Virus record (IMG/VR): IMGVR_UViG_3300014050_000092
Span: 1 to 31,489 of that record
Direction: 5' to 3' (one strand)
Origin: a virus
DNA length: 31,489 nucleotides
The translations under genes were made by a program, and so were the position numbers. This document shows positions 9,179 to 18,476 of this stretch, one piece after another; within the stretch, counting starts at the first letter, position 1; every line of letters starts with the position of its first letter. The notes below the pieces were generated by a model. That model did not search any database, was not told the origin of the DNA, and saw nothing but the letters and a program-made list of their open reading frames with translations.

Positions 9179-10090
9179 CTAGTTAGTAATGAGCGATGTG
9201 CCCAAAAGCCCTAATTGACCTGCTGCAACAAACTTAGGTATTCCTGTTGGAAATCCATATGCAACAGTGTTTACGTTTGAACCAGCAAAGTTTGACTCCA
9301 CTTGCACCCAGTTATTAGCATCTGTTGAATATATAGTTGTTCCGTTGACCCCACCAATAAAAAATGTTGCAGAGCCAAAATCAACGTCTCTTAAAGTGAG
9401 CGCTCCCACTGGTTGTGTCTTCTGAGTCCATGTTATTCCATCTGAAGAAATTGCAATTTTTCCATCTCCACCGCAAGCAACATAGTAATTTAAACCATAT
9501 GAAACAGAGTAAATAATGCTGGTTGTAAAACTACTTGCTTGTTGAGTCCAAGTTGTTCCATTTGATGATGTTGCTAACTTACCTGCATCTCCGACTGCAA
9601 CATATAAAGACCCTGAATATGTAAGACCATAGATAATAGAAGTACCAAAACTACTTGTCCGCTGAGTCCAAGTAATTCCATTTGAGGAAGTTGCTAATTT
9701 TCCAGAAACACCTACAGCAACAAAAAGAGAGCCAGAATAAATTACATTAAGAATTGTTGATGTACCAAAACTGCTGGTTCTTTGAGTCCAACTAATTCCA
9801 TCGGTAGAAGTTGCTAGTTTTCCAGAGGCACCAACTGCTACATAAACTCCAGCGCCATATGCAATATCCCAGATTGTGGTAGTTCCAAAACTACTTGTCC
9901 GCTGAGTCCAAGTAATTCCTTCAGGAGATGTTGCTAGTTTTCCTGAACTTCCCACTGCAACAAACTGACCATTTAAAAACTCTACTGATGAAATTTCAGT
10001 AGTACCAAAACTGCTTGTTTGAAGAGTATAAGAAGAAGGGGCATTTAGTCGAATACGAGATGACCAAATCCCATGAAGGGCTTTAAGCAT
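9179..10090 (-). CDS. Seven-bladed beta-propeller fibre protein
   Basis: 303 aa made almost wholly of seven repeats of about 40 residues after a roughly 22-residue leader. The consensus of repeats 1-4 is TSSFGT-x-x-I-x-x-V-x-Y...FVAVG-x-SGKLATS-x-[DEN]-GITWT-Q. Repeats 5-7 are more diverged. The S-x-[DN]-G-x-T-W signature resembles the Asp-box of sialidase-type propellers and photosystem stability factor-like repeats. Seven copies fit a closed seven-bladed propeller. No catalytic residues of sialidases are apparent, so a binding rather than enzymatic role is likelier. It sits among collagen-like fibres and is probably a virion adhesin tip. Start ATG at 10090 follows the 640-aa gene by 3 bases. 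Confidence 0.85.
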   Translation of the reverse strand: MLKALHGIWSSRIRLNAPSSYTLQTSSFGTTEISSVEFLNGQFVAVGSSGKLATSPEGITWTQRTSSFGTTTIWDIAYGAGVYVAVGASGKLATSTDGISWTQRTSSFGTSTILNVIYSGSLFVAVGVSGKLATSSNGITWTQRTSSFGTSIIYGLTYSGSLYVAVGDAGKLATSSNGTTWTQQASSFTTSIIYSVSYGLNYYVACGGDGKIAISSDGITWTQKTQPVGALTLRDVDFGSATFFIGGVNGTTIYSTDANNWVQVESNFAGSNVNTVAYGFPTGIPKFVAAGQLGLLGTSLITN

Positions 10091-10093
10091 TGA

Positions 10094-12016
<1,923 letters not shown>

Positions 12017-12019
12017 TTA

Positions 12020-15000
12020 TTACACCGCCCTCTCGTACATAAACTCAACAATAATTTCATCATTAGGATTAAATGTAAATGGGTCTGTATGGCTTGCAGG
12101 TAATCCTTCTGCATATACCGCAACCTGTGTATAAATAAATAATTCAATTCTTGTTCTATCATCATTATTAATAGCGACTGTTCCAAAAAAGTTTTTACCA
12201 GTACTAATACTTCTCATTGTTACAGTTCCTATTGGCTCAACATTTCTCATACCGCTAACTGCGGTAAATGGAAGTGTAATTCTATATGTTCCATTTCCAC
12301 GGTTGGTGGTTGAGCCAGCAATAATAAATAGATTTCCTTTAATAAGTCTGCCCATTTGAACATATTTACCAAAAATAGTTCCATTGCCTAAAGTTGGATT
12401 AATACTGCTAGCAGACCAAACAGGAACGTATGTATTCCAACTGCCATAATCAAAGGCACCTGTTGGTCCTGTAGAGCCAGTTAGTCCTGTAGGTCCAGTA
12501 ATTCCTTGTGCACCAGTCGGTCCAGTAATACCTCGTGGGCCAGTTGGTCCTTGGAAACGACCAGCGTTGTCCCACTGGACGTTAATAGCATCCCAGACGT
12601 ACAAGTCACCAGCAACAATATATGCTTCACCAGCAAACCCTGTAGGACGTTCTGCAATAAAGACTTCATATACTGCATAAGAACCAGAAATAAAGAGGCC
12701 CTGACCAGTATCTCCCTTAGTTCCTGTCGCACCAGTTGCACCTGTCGGACCCACAGAGCCAGTTGGTCCAGTGATACCTTGAATACCTTGTGCTCCTGTT
12801 GGTCCAGTAGCACCAACCTCGCCTTGCGCTCCTGTTGGTCCAGTAATTCCTTGGATGCCTTGTGGTCCAGTTGCACCTGTCGGACCCACAGAGCCAGTTG
12901 GTCCAGTGATACCTTGAATACCTTGAGCACCAGTAGGACCAGTAATTGAGAGTCCTTGTGGTCCAGTAATTCCTTGTGGTCCTGTTAATCCACGAATACC
13001 AGTTGGGCCTTGGATACCCTGAACACCTTGTGGTCCAGTTGGGCCAGTAATACCTTGACTTCCAGTTGGGCCAGTAATTCCTTGGATACCCTGAATACCT
13101 TGTGGTCCTGTAGGACCAGTAGAACCTACAGGTCCAGTAATACCTTGAATACCTTGTGCACCAGTAGCACCTGTTGCGCCAGTAGGACCAACCACACCTT
13201 GTGGGCCAGTTGCACCTTGCGGTCCTGTAATTGATAAGCCAGTAGCACCAGTTGCACCTTGAGCACCAGTAGGACCAACCACACCTTGTGGGCCAGTTGC
13301 ACCCATAGCGCCTGTAGGTCCAATTGGAGCAGCACCAACTTCTACCCAATATGAGTCGTAATAAACATAAATTTTCCCATTAAGAGTGTTAAACCATGAA
13401 TCACCATTTTGTGGATTTGCTGGTGGAGTTGCTGCTTCAAGTGCAAAACTTCCATAACGACCAGTTGCTCCAGTTGCACCAGTTGGTCCAACAATTTGTC
13501 CAGCATCAACCCAAGAGTCGCCATCCCAAATATAAATATTTCCATCAGCATCAACAATGTATGCATCATTAATATTATTTCCAGATGATGGAAGTAGCGC
13601 CGCGGTAGCAACACTTCCCTTAAGAACAATTGATGCTCCTGACTCACCCTGTGCACCAGTTGCACCTGTTGCACCAGTAGCACCCGTTAAACCAGTAGCA
13701 CCTGTTGGTCCCTGTGCACCAGTTGCACCTGTCGCACCTGTTGCACCAGTAGCACCCGTTAAACCAGTTAAGCCTGTTGCACCTGTTGGACCTGAAACGT
13801 TACCTACGTTTGTCCAAGTAGTTCCATCCCATACATAGAGATTTCCTTGAATAAGGTAAGAATCACCTTGAGTAATTGGGCCAGTAGGGTGGGCTGCAAT
13901 TAACTCTGCTTCTGTTTCATAAGAACCAGCAATAGCAAGACCTTGACCTTGTGCACCTGTAGGACCAGTAGGACCTGGCACAGTTGAGTCAGCACCTGAC
14001 GCACCTGTTGCACCAGTAGGACCCATCTCACCTTGTGCACCTGTTGGACCAACTTCACCCTGAATACCAGTAGCACCAGTAGGACCCATCTCACCTTGTG
14101 CACCTGTAGCACCAGTAGCACCGACAGCACCAGTTGGGCCAACTTCACCCTGAGCACCGACAGCACCAGTTGGGCCAACTTCACCCCGTGCACCAGTTGC
14201 ACCTGTTGCACCAGTAGCACCAGTAGCACCTGTTGCACCAACAGCACCAGTGGCACCCGTTGCACCAGTAACACCAGCATCACCAGTGCGAGAGAAAGAA
14301 ATTATAAGATTTTCGTCTGCTCTAAGAGCAGTTACTTTTCCACCAACATATGAAACTTGTAATTGATACCAACCACCAGTTTGGCTGGCCATAGATGTAA
14401 TTTGATAAACCGCATACTGCGTTGGGTCTGCTAAATAACTTAGTTTTATAAAACCTTTAATTGCTGATGTGCTACTTGTAAGAGTTTCTAAGTACGAAGC
14501 AACATTTCCACCAAAACTATCAACGTTGTTAATTGCCATGTAAGAGGCATTTACTTCATACCCATTTACTCTCAAATAACCAGAGCCAGGATTAGCAATA
14601 GCGTAGTTGCCACTAAATGTGTATCGAAAACTTACTCCACCAAAAGCACCAGTAGCACCAGTTGCTCCTGCTGAACCTGTTGCACCTGTTAAGCCAGTTG
14701 CACCTGTAGGGCCAACATTTCCTTGGATACCTTGAGCACCAGTAGCACCAGTAGCACCAGTTGCACCAGTATCACCTTTAGCACCAGTAGCACCAGTAGC
14801 ACCTGTTGCACCAACAGCACCTGTAGGGCCAACATTTCCTTGGATACCTTGTGCTCCAGTTGCACCTTGTGCACCAGTTGGACCGACTCCACCTTGGATA
14901 CCCTGAGCACCTGTTGCGCCAGTAGGACCAACTTCACCTTGAATACCTTGAATACCTTGTGCACCAGTTGCACCTGTCGCACCTGTTGCACCAGTAGCAC

Positions 15001-15943
15001 CAGTAGCACCGACAGCACCTGTAGGACCTTGAATATTTCCAACGCTATCCCATTCGGAATTTATTGCGTCCCATACATAAAGATTTCCAGCAACAATATA
15101 ACTATCACCAGGGCTACCTGTTGGATGTGCTGTTTGTAATGCAACTAATGTTGCATAAGAACCAAGAATTGTTACTGATGTACCAGCAGCACCTGTTGCA
15201 CCAGTTGGACCGAGGGCACCAGTTGGTCCTTGTACACCTGTTGGACCCTGAATACCTTGTGCACCAGTTGCACCAGTTGGTCCTTGTACACCTGTTGGAC
15301 CCTGAATACCTTGTGCACCAGTTGCACCAGTAGCACCAGTGTTTCCTTGAATACCTTGAGCACCAGTAGGACCAACCACACCTTGTGGTCCAGTAATTCC
15401 TTGTAAGCCTTGAGCACCAGTTGCACCTGTCGCACCTGTTGCACCAGTTGCACCTGTTAAACCTGTAGGACCAGTTGGTCCACCTGCCGGGCCTTGCGCT
15501 CCTGTTGGTCCTGTTGCACCTGTTAAACCTGTAGGACCTGTTGCACCTTGTGGACCTACTGAACCGCGAGGAACAGACACCGCAGCCTGAGACGCAACTG
15601 CTCCACTTACTGGGTCAACATTTGTAATATCTACATCGCTACCATCATTTACAGGTAGGTAGAAGTCAAAGTTATATGCTTTTGCTCCATAAACACGGAC
15701 GCGAACTGTGTAATACCAACCAACAGGAGATAGGGCTCTATTGTCAGTTGTAGGTAAATCAATACTAAATGAGCCAGTATTGTCTAACTGAAGTTGTATA
15801 GGCCCCGATAAAATTACTGCGTCATTAGCATCTGTAATCTTTCCAGAGGCAGAGAAAGTGACAGTTCCAGAAGCGGGAAGACCATTTACCTTAGTAAATT
15901 GGCCCTTGACCGTTCTAGTTGTCACATCTTCTGAATAACTCAT
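12020..15943 (-). CDS. Giant collagen-like modular tail fibre (1307 aa)
   Basis: The N-terminal domain (1-125) has the V-K-G-x-F-x-x-x-x-G-x-P-A-S-G-x-V-x-F layout, then [12 protein letters not shown] and [10 protein letters not shown]. This is a prealbumin- or fibronectin-like head seen in actinophage minor tail proteins and likely docks to the tail. Collagen triplets follow with inserts: type A near 255-305, a unique globular domain near 431-551, type A near 680-730, type B near 775-825, type C near 828-871 and type A near 1081-1131. The C-terminal cap (about 1164-1307) has [19 protein letters not shown], a frequent phage fibre ending. ATG has GGAG upstream. First gene of the fibre block; its inserts recur in the other two fibres. 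Confidence 0.9.
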   Translation of the reverse strand: MSYSEDVTTRTVKGQFTKVNGLPASGTVTFSASGKITDANDAVILSGPIQLQLDNTGSFSIDLPTTDNRALSPVGWYYTVRVRVYGAKAYNFDFYLPVNDGSDVDITNVDPVSGAVASQAAVSVPRGSVGPQGATGPTGLTGATGPTGAQGPAGGPTGPTGLTGATGATGATGATGAQGLQGITGPQGVVGPTGAQGIQGNTGATGATGAQGIQGPTGVQGPTGATGAQGIQGPTGVQGPTGALGPTGATGAAGTSVTILGSYATLVALQTAHPTGSPGDSYIVAGNLYVWDAINSEWDSVGNIQGPTGAVGATGATGATGATGATGAQGIQGIQGEVGPTGATGAQGIQGGVGPTGAQGATGAQGIQGNVGPTGAVGATGATGATGAKGDTGATGATGATGAQGIQGNVGPTGATGLTGATGSAGATGATGAFGGVSFRYTFSGNYAIANPGSGYLRVNGYEVNASYMAINNVDSFGGNVASYLETLTSSTSAIKGFIKLSYLADPTQYAVYQITSMASQTGGWYQLQVSYVGGKVTALRADENLIISFSRTGDAGVTGATGATGAVGATGATGATGATGATGARGEVGPTGAVGAQGEVGPTGAVGATGATGAQGEMGPTGATGIQGEVGPTGAQGEMGPTGATGASGADSTVPGPTGPTGAQGQGLAIAGSYETEAELIAAHPTGPITQGDSYLIQGNLYVWDGTTWTNVGNVSGPTGATGLTGLTGATGATGATGATGAQGPTGATGLTGATGATGATGAQGESGASIVLKGSVATAALLPSSGNNINDAYIVDADGNIYIWDGDSWVDAGQIVGPTGATGATGRYGSFALEAATPPANPQNGDSWFNTLNGKIYVYYDSYWVEVGAAPIGPTGAMGATGPQGVVGPTGAQGATGATGLSITGPQGATGPQGVVGPTGATGATGAQGIQGITGPVGSTGPTGPQGIQGIQGITGPTGSQGITGPTGPQGVQGIQGPTGIRGLTGPQGITGPQGLSITGPTGAQGIQGITGPTGSVGPTGATGPQGIQGITGPTGAQGEVGATGPTGAQGIQGITGPTGSVGPTGATGATGTKGDTGQGLFISGSYAVYEVFIAERPTGFAGEAYIVAGDLYVWDAINVQWDNAGRFQGPTGPRGITGPTGAQGITGPTGLTGSTGPTGAFDYGSWNTYVPVWSASSINPTLGNGTIFGKYVQMGRLIKGNLFIIAGSTTNRGNGTYRITLPFTAVSGMRNVEPIGTVTMRSISTGKNFFGTVAINNDDRTRIELFIYTQVAVYAEGLPASHTDPFTFNPNDEIIVEFMYERAV
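12732..12790. repeat. Direct repeat copy 1 (59 bp) in giant fibre gene
   Basis: These 59 bases recur identically at 12867-12925, 135 bases (15 Gly-X-Y triplets) away in the same frame. Such exact copies inside a collagen region point to recent unequal recombination or slippage. Confidence 0.85.
12867..12925. repeat. Direct repeat copy 2 (59 bp) in giant fibre gene
   Basis: Identical partner of 12732-12790. The exact match at third-codon positions, although neighbouring triplets vary freely, argues for recent duplication rather than selection on the protein alone. Confidence 0.85.
15216..15331. repeat. Tandem 54-bp-period repeat in giant fibre gene
   Basis: A 62-base sequence at 15216-15277 is repeated exactly at 15270-15331, overlapping by 8 bases with a period of 54 bases (six Gly-X-Y triplets). 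In-frame expansion or contraction here would change the length of the fibre shaft without breaking the gene. Confidence 0.85.
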
Positions 15944-16057
15944 TAAATCTCCAGTTACGACAGCAGCCCGGTGAGATACAATATCCCTCTTATCGTTCCT
16001 ATTTTACGGGGTTTTACCAACCCTTACTTTAGGTTTTGGCAACTGTTTTTAGTTTTA

Positions 16058-17269
16058 TTAATTTCTGCTTGCTCTGATAACACTTATATCTCTTCTAGGG
16101 TCCCAGTCGGCACCAATAACCATACTAAGAATTCCTGCTGGAGACTCTAACCCGGTTCGGTCTCTAAACCATGCTGACCCTGGGTCTAGGGTTGGACATT
16201 GTGCCCAAAAACGGGGACCAATATCCATAGTTTTAAAGTGATGAAAATGTCCCGACAACCACACATCGCAGTTTCCAAGTGCAGTCTGTCCAGCCGCTTG
16301 ACCAGATAAATACTTAACGGGGTCTTTAGATTGATGACCATGAAATAAGCCAAGCATTGTTCCATTGATATTTACAGCAAGAGTTTGATGGTCAGTTTCT
16401 GGGAATCTAAACTCAACGTGAGCCAGATGTGGATTTTCTGCACAAGCATCTTGAACAGCACTTGCTATTTCTACGTTCCATCCATCTGCTGGGTCTGCCG
16501 TTACTTGACGTGTTACTTCGTCATGGTTTCCATTAACAACTGGAACAATAATTTTGTCTGATATATCAGCAAAGGCTTTAATCTGAGCCATTAAAAGACG
16601 ACGACCAACTCTTGTTTGTTCTGTAAGTCCTAAATCTGAACCTGCTTGTCCTTGAAGTCTTCCATTCTGAGAAACGTTTCCCTCAACATGGTCTCCTAAA
16701 AGCGCAATTACTGTAGTTCCAATATTGCGTCCTATTTTTCTTAATTCTTTAAGGCGATAAACTCCACCTTCAGTAGTTTCTAGGATGCGGGCAACAGAAT
16801 CAATTGTTCCTCCGCCGCTACCTCTCTTACCAAGTTGCTGGTCGCTAGGCGCAAAAACAAAAGCCAACTCTCCTGACGTAGTTTTTTCTTTTGCTTTAGG
16901 TCTCCACTTAGAAATTTCATCAACAAGTTTTTCTAAATCTAAATCATTCTCTTTTAAGACACCAACAGGAACAACATTGACACGCATGGACTCAAGCCAT
17001 TCGCCTTTAAATGTTTGCCATTGACCTCTTCGTAGTGCTGTTACTGCCCATGCAGACGGGTCTAACTTAAACTCTTCTAAAATTTTTGCTGCATCTGGCA
17101 TTTCACTTCCAGGTCGTGGTGTTGAGACAACAAAGCCACCTTCTGGTCCGACATCCATACGAGGACGCCACGCTTCAGGAATGTTAAGAGCCTTTATGTC
17201 AGAGCCATTTGGTCCAGGGCTAACAAGCCTTGCTAAACGCTCTGCTAATGACTCTGTATCTTCAGCCAC
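16058..17269 (-). CDS. Calcineurin-like metallophosphoesterase
   Basis: 403 aa. The C-terminal two-thirds carry the ordered metal-binding motifs of the calcineurin-like phosphoesterase fold: S-D-Q-Q (142-145), G-D-H (192-194), G-N-H-D-E (247-251), H-G-H (310-312) and G-H-F-H-H (340-344). The first motif is SDQQ rather than DxH, as in some phage members. The first 130 residues are a separate region of unknown role. The start is GTG at 17269, two bases after the stop of the small upstream gene, so the two are likely one operon. Members act on phosphodiesters, possibly DNA. It may process DNA during replication or host takeover; the substrate is unknown. Confidence 0.87.
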   Translation of the reverse strand: MAEDTESLAERLARLVSPGPNGSDIKALNIPEAWRPRMDVGPEGGFVVSTPRPGSEMPDAAKILEEFKLDPSAWAVTALRRGQWQTFKGEWLESMRVNVVPVGVLKENDLDLEKLVDEISKWRPKAKEKTTSGELAFVFAPSDQQLGKRGSGGGTIDSVARILETTEGGVYRLKELRKIGRNIGTTVIALLGDHVEGNVSQNGRLQGQAGSDLGLTEQTRVGRRLLMAQIKAFADISDKIIVPVVNGNHDEVTRQVTADPADGWNVEIASAVQDACAENPHLAHVEFRFPETDHQTLAVNINGTMLGLFHGHQSKDPVKYLSGQAAGQTALGNCDVWLSGHFHHFKTMDIGPRFWAQCPTLDPGSAWFRDRTGLESPAGILSMVIGADWDPRRDISVIRASRN

Positions 17270-17271
17270 TT

Positions 17272-17580
17272 TTATTTACCGTTGCTCTTTCTTTTAGTTT
17301 TTTGAATTGCTACACGACGAGCACTATTCTTACCGATATAGCATCGGCACTGCTGCGAGCGGTGTAGACGAATTGATGCAAATGCAATGTCATAACCTTC
17401 ATCAAGAAGAATTTCGTGGACTTGTCTATTAGAAATTCCGCCTGGCACTGAGCGAACACCCATTACAGTTTCTAGGGCTTTTCTATCTTCTGCTGCAAGA
17501 CTTTCAAGGATTTTTGCAATTCCGCAAGGAAGACCAGGGGCGGACGGTGTTATTTTATTTAACTTTTCTGCCAAACTCAT
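17272..17580 (-). CDS. Small HTH-like DNA-binding protein (hypothetical)
   Basis: 102 aa from ATG at 17580. A GTG start three codons earlier is possible, but GAAAGG lies eight bases before the ATG, which favours it. The middle (SNRQVHEILLDEGYDIAFASIRLHR) reads as helix-turn-helix, and the tail is strongly basic (RRVAIQKTKRKSNGK). I recall proteins like this directly upstream of metallophosphoesterases in other actinophages. It may act as a transcription factor or DNA-guiding partner of that enzyme; both are inference. Confidence 0.75.
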   Translation of the reverse strand: MSLAEKLNKITPSAPGLPCGIAKILESLAAEDRKALETVMGVRSVPGGISNRQVHEILLDEGYDIAFASIRLHRSQQCRCYIGKNSARRVAIQKTKRKSNGK

Positions 17581-17701
17581 ACTGCACACCTTTCTATGTT
17601 GTTGAGAACCCTGCTGATAAGTCAGCCAGATTCCACACCCACAACAATAACAGGTAAAGTGCTTTTTTGGGAAGATATGTTAGATTTTTATTTTTTTAAA
17701 A

Positions 17702-18046
17702 TTAAGAGTTTTTTCTCTTTGAGCCAACTGCTCTTACAGCCTTTAATGGCTTTGGCTCAACCATTGCGATAACTAGGTCTTTCATAATGCCAACCTCTGA
17801 TGCAATTTTTTGATTACTAATTTTAATTTGTGAAACTTGGTCTGCTAGCGAGGAGCCCCCGTTAGGCCAAAGTTGATGTTCAACTTTATACATTCTCTCT
17901 GATAGAGTGCGACCTTCTTCATCTACGCCTATAGCCATTTCTACCCTTTTTGCAATTTTATACATAGAGTATAAAAACCCGATTAGGAAAGTTACTCCAC
18001 CGAGGATGGCTACTACCGAGGTAAGGACCATATTTGCGTGAGACAT
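17702..18046 (-). CDS. Single-pass membrane protein with PNGGSSLADQV motif
   Basis: 114 aa. One transmembrane helix at about residues 7-28 (LTSVVAILGGVTFLIGFLYSMY) is followed by a basic stop-transfer (KIAKR), a mainly helical cytoplasmic part containing the W-P-N-G-G-S-S-L-x-D-x-V motif (about 60-70), and a basic tail (KRKNS). The layout fits the actinophage DUF2746-like proteins, which are often found near lysis or tail genes. Possible roles are holin-like or membrane-attached regulator; unproven. ATG at 18046 lies only about 12 bases past a putative -10, so the message has almost no leader. Confidence 0.78.
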   Translation of the reverse strand: MSHANMVLTSVVAILGGVTFLIGFLYSMYKIAKRVEMAIGVDEEGRTLSERMYKVEHQLWPNGGSSLADQVSQIKISNQKIASEVGIMKDLVIAMVEPKPLKAVRAVGSKRKNS

Positions 18047-18058
18047 AGATACACCAAT

Positions 18059-18087
18059 ACAATAGATAGTAGGTAGTTGACATCCAA
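18059..18087 (-). promoter_or_regulatory. Putative minus-strand promoter for the membrane protein gene
   Basis: On the minus strand TTGGAT (18087-18082) and TATTGT (18064-18059) are 17 bases apart. The expected start is near 18052, six bases before the ATG. Its -35 abuts the -35 of a divergent plus-strand promoter. Motif-based only. Confidence 0.4.
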
Positions 18088-18109
18088 TTATTGCATAACA
18101 TTATGTTAT
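18077..18109 (+). promoter_or_regulatory. Putative plus-strand promoter with overlapping operator palindrome
   Basis: Consensus TTGACA lies at 18077-18082, and a -10-like TATGTT at 18102-18107 follows a 19-base spacer. That -10 lies inside a perfect palindrome at 18095-18109 (arms ATAACAT and ATGTTAT around a single T). This is a typical place for a repressor to block RNA polymerase. It would control the HTH-primase-nuclease operon. The leader to the ATG at 18252 is long (about 135 bases). Confidence 0.42.
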
Positions 18110-18142
18110 CTATTCTTAAATACTGACTAATTTTGGTAGCCA

Positions 18143-18161
18143 AAGCCTCCTAAAAAGGCTT
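18143..18161. promoter_or_regulatory. Hairpin in the leader of the replication operon
   Basis: Inverted repeat AAGCCT (18143-18148) and AGGCTT (18156-18161) with a 7-base loop. There is no T-tract after it on either strand, so it is not a standard terminator. It may be a leader RNA structure or a protein site. The rest of 18162-18251 shows no clear motif except the GGGTGA ribosome site before the ATG. Confidence 0.3.
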
Positions 18162-18251
18162 AAAGATGTATAGTGGTTCATATTGACGAAATGACACAAA
18201 TTCGCCAAACTTTGGGCCTTAACCATAAAGCGAAGAAGGGTGAACATATAA

Positions 18252-18476
18252 ATGCTTCAGACAAGTAAACGGCTTAGCGTAAGAGCGACTGCTATGAGAT
18301 ACGGAATACCACCAAGAGTAGTCACACGAGCCATATGGTCTGGAGAGTTGTCTGGCATTAAAACCACCACAGAAACGGGAAGAGAGCGTGTATACATTCT
18401 TGTTGACGATGCGGATGTTTGGTTTAACTCGCTTTCACTGAATCAAGAATCTGTTTCTATTGGTGGTGCTGAATGA
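18252..18476 (+). CDS. Excisionase / MerR-like HTH DNA-binding protein
   Basis: 74 aa. Residues 9-60 fit a winged helix of the excisionase family: SVRATAMRYGIPPRVVTRAIWSGEL is helix-turn-helix, and VYILVDDADVWFNSL is the wing and closing helix. Its stop overlaps the ATG of the primase-helicase gene by four bases (ATGA), so the two are translationally coupled. Possible roles are transcriptional control of the replication operon, origin binding, or directionality factor for the serine recombinase encoded at 27042-27701. The first two are favoured by position. Confidence 0.8.
   Translation: MLQTSKRLSVRATAMRYGIPPRVVTRAIWSGELSGIKTTTETGRERVYILVDDADVWFNSLSLNQESVSIGGAE

Noticed and set aside
12480-15540. 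CRISPR array, suggested by the short repeats
   Set aside because: The repeats are imperfect Gly-X-Y codon triplets in one long open frame, with no regular unique spacers and no cas genes.
15944-16057. Clear promoter or terminator between the metallophosphoesterase and the giant fibre gene
   Set aside because: A GGGTT/AACCC stem is present and some AT-rich -10-like words occur, but no -35/-10 pair with proper spacing and no T-tract could be supported.
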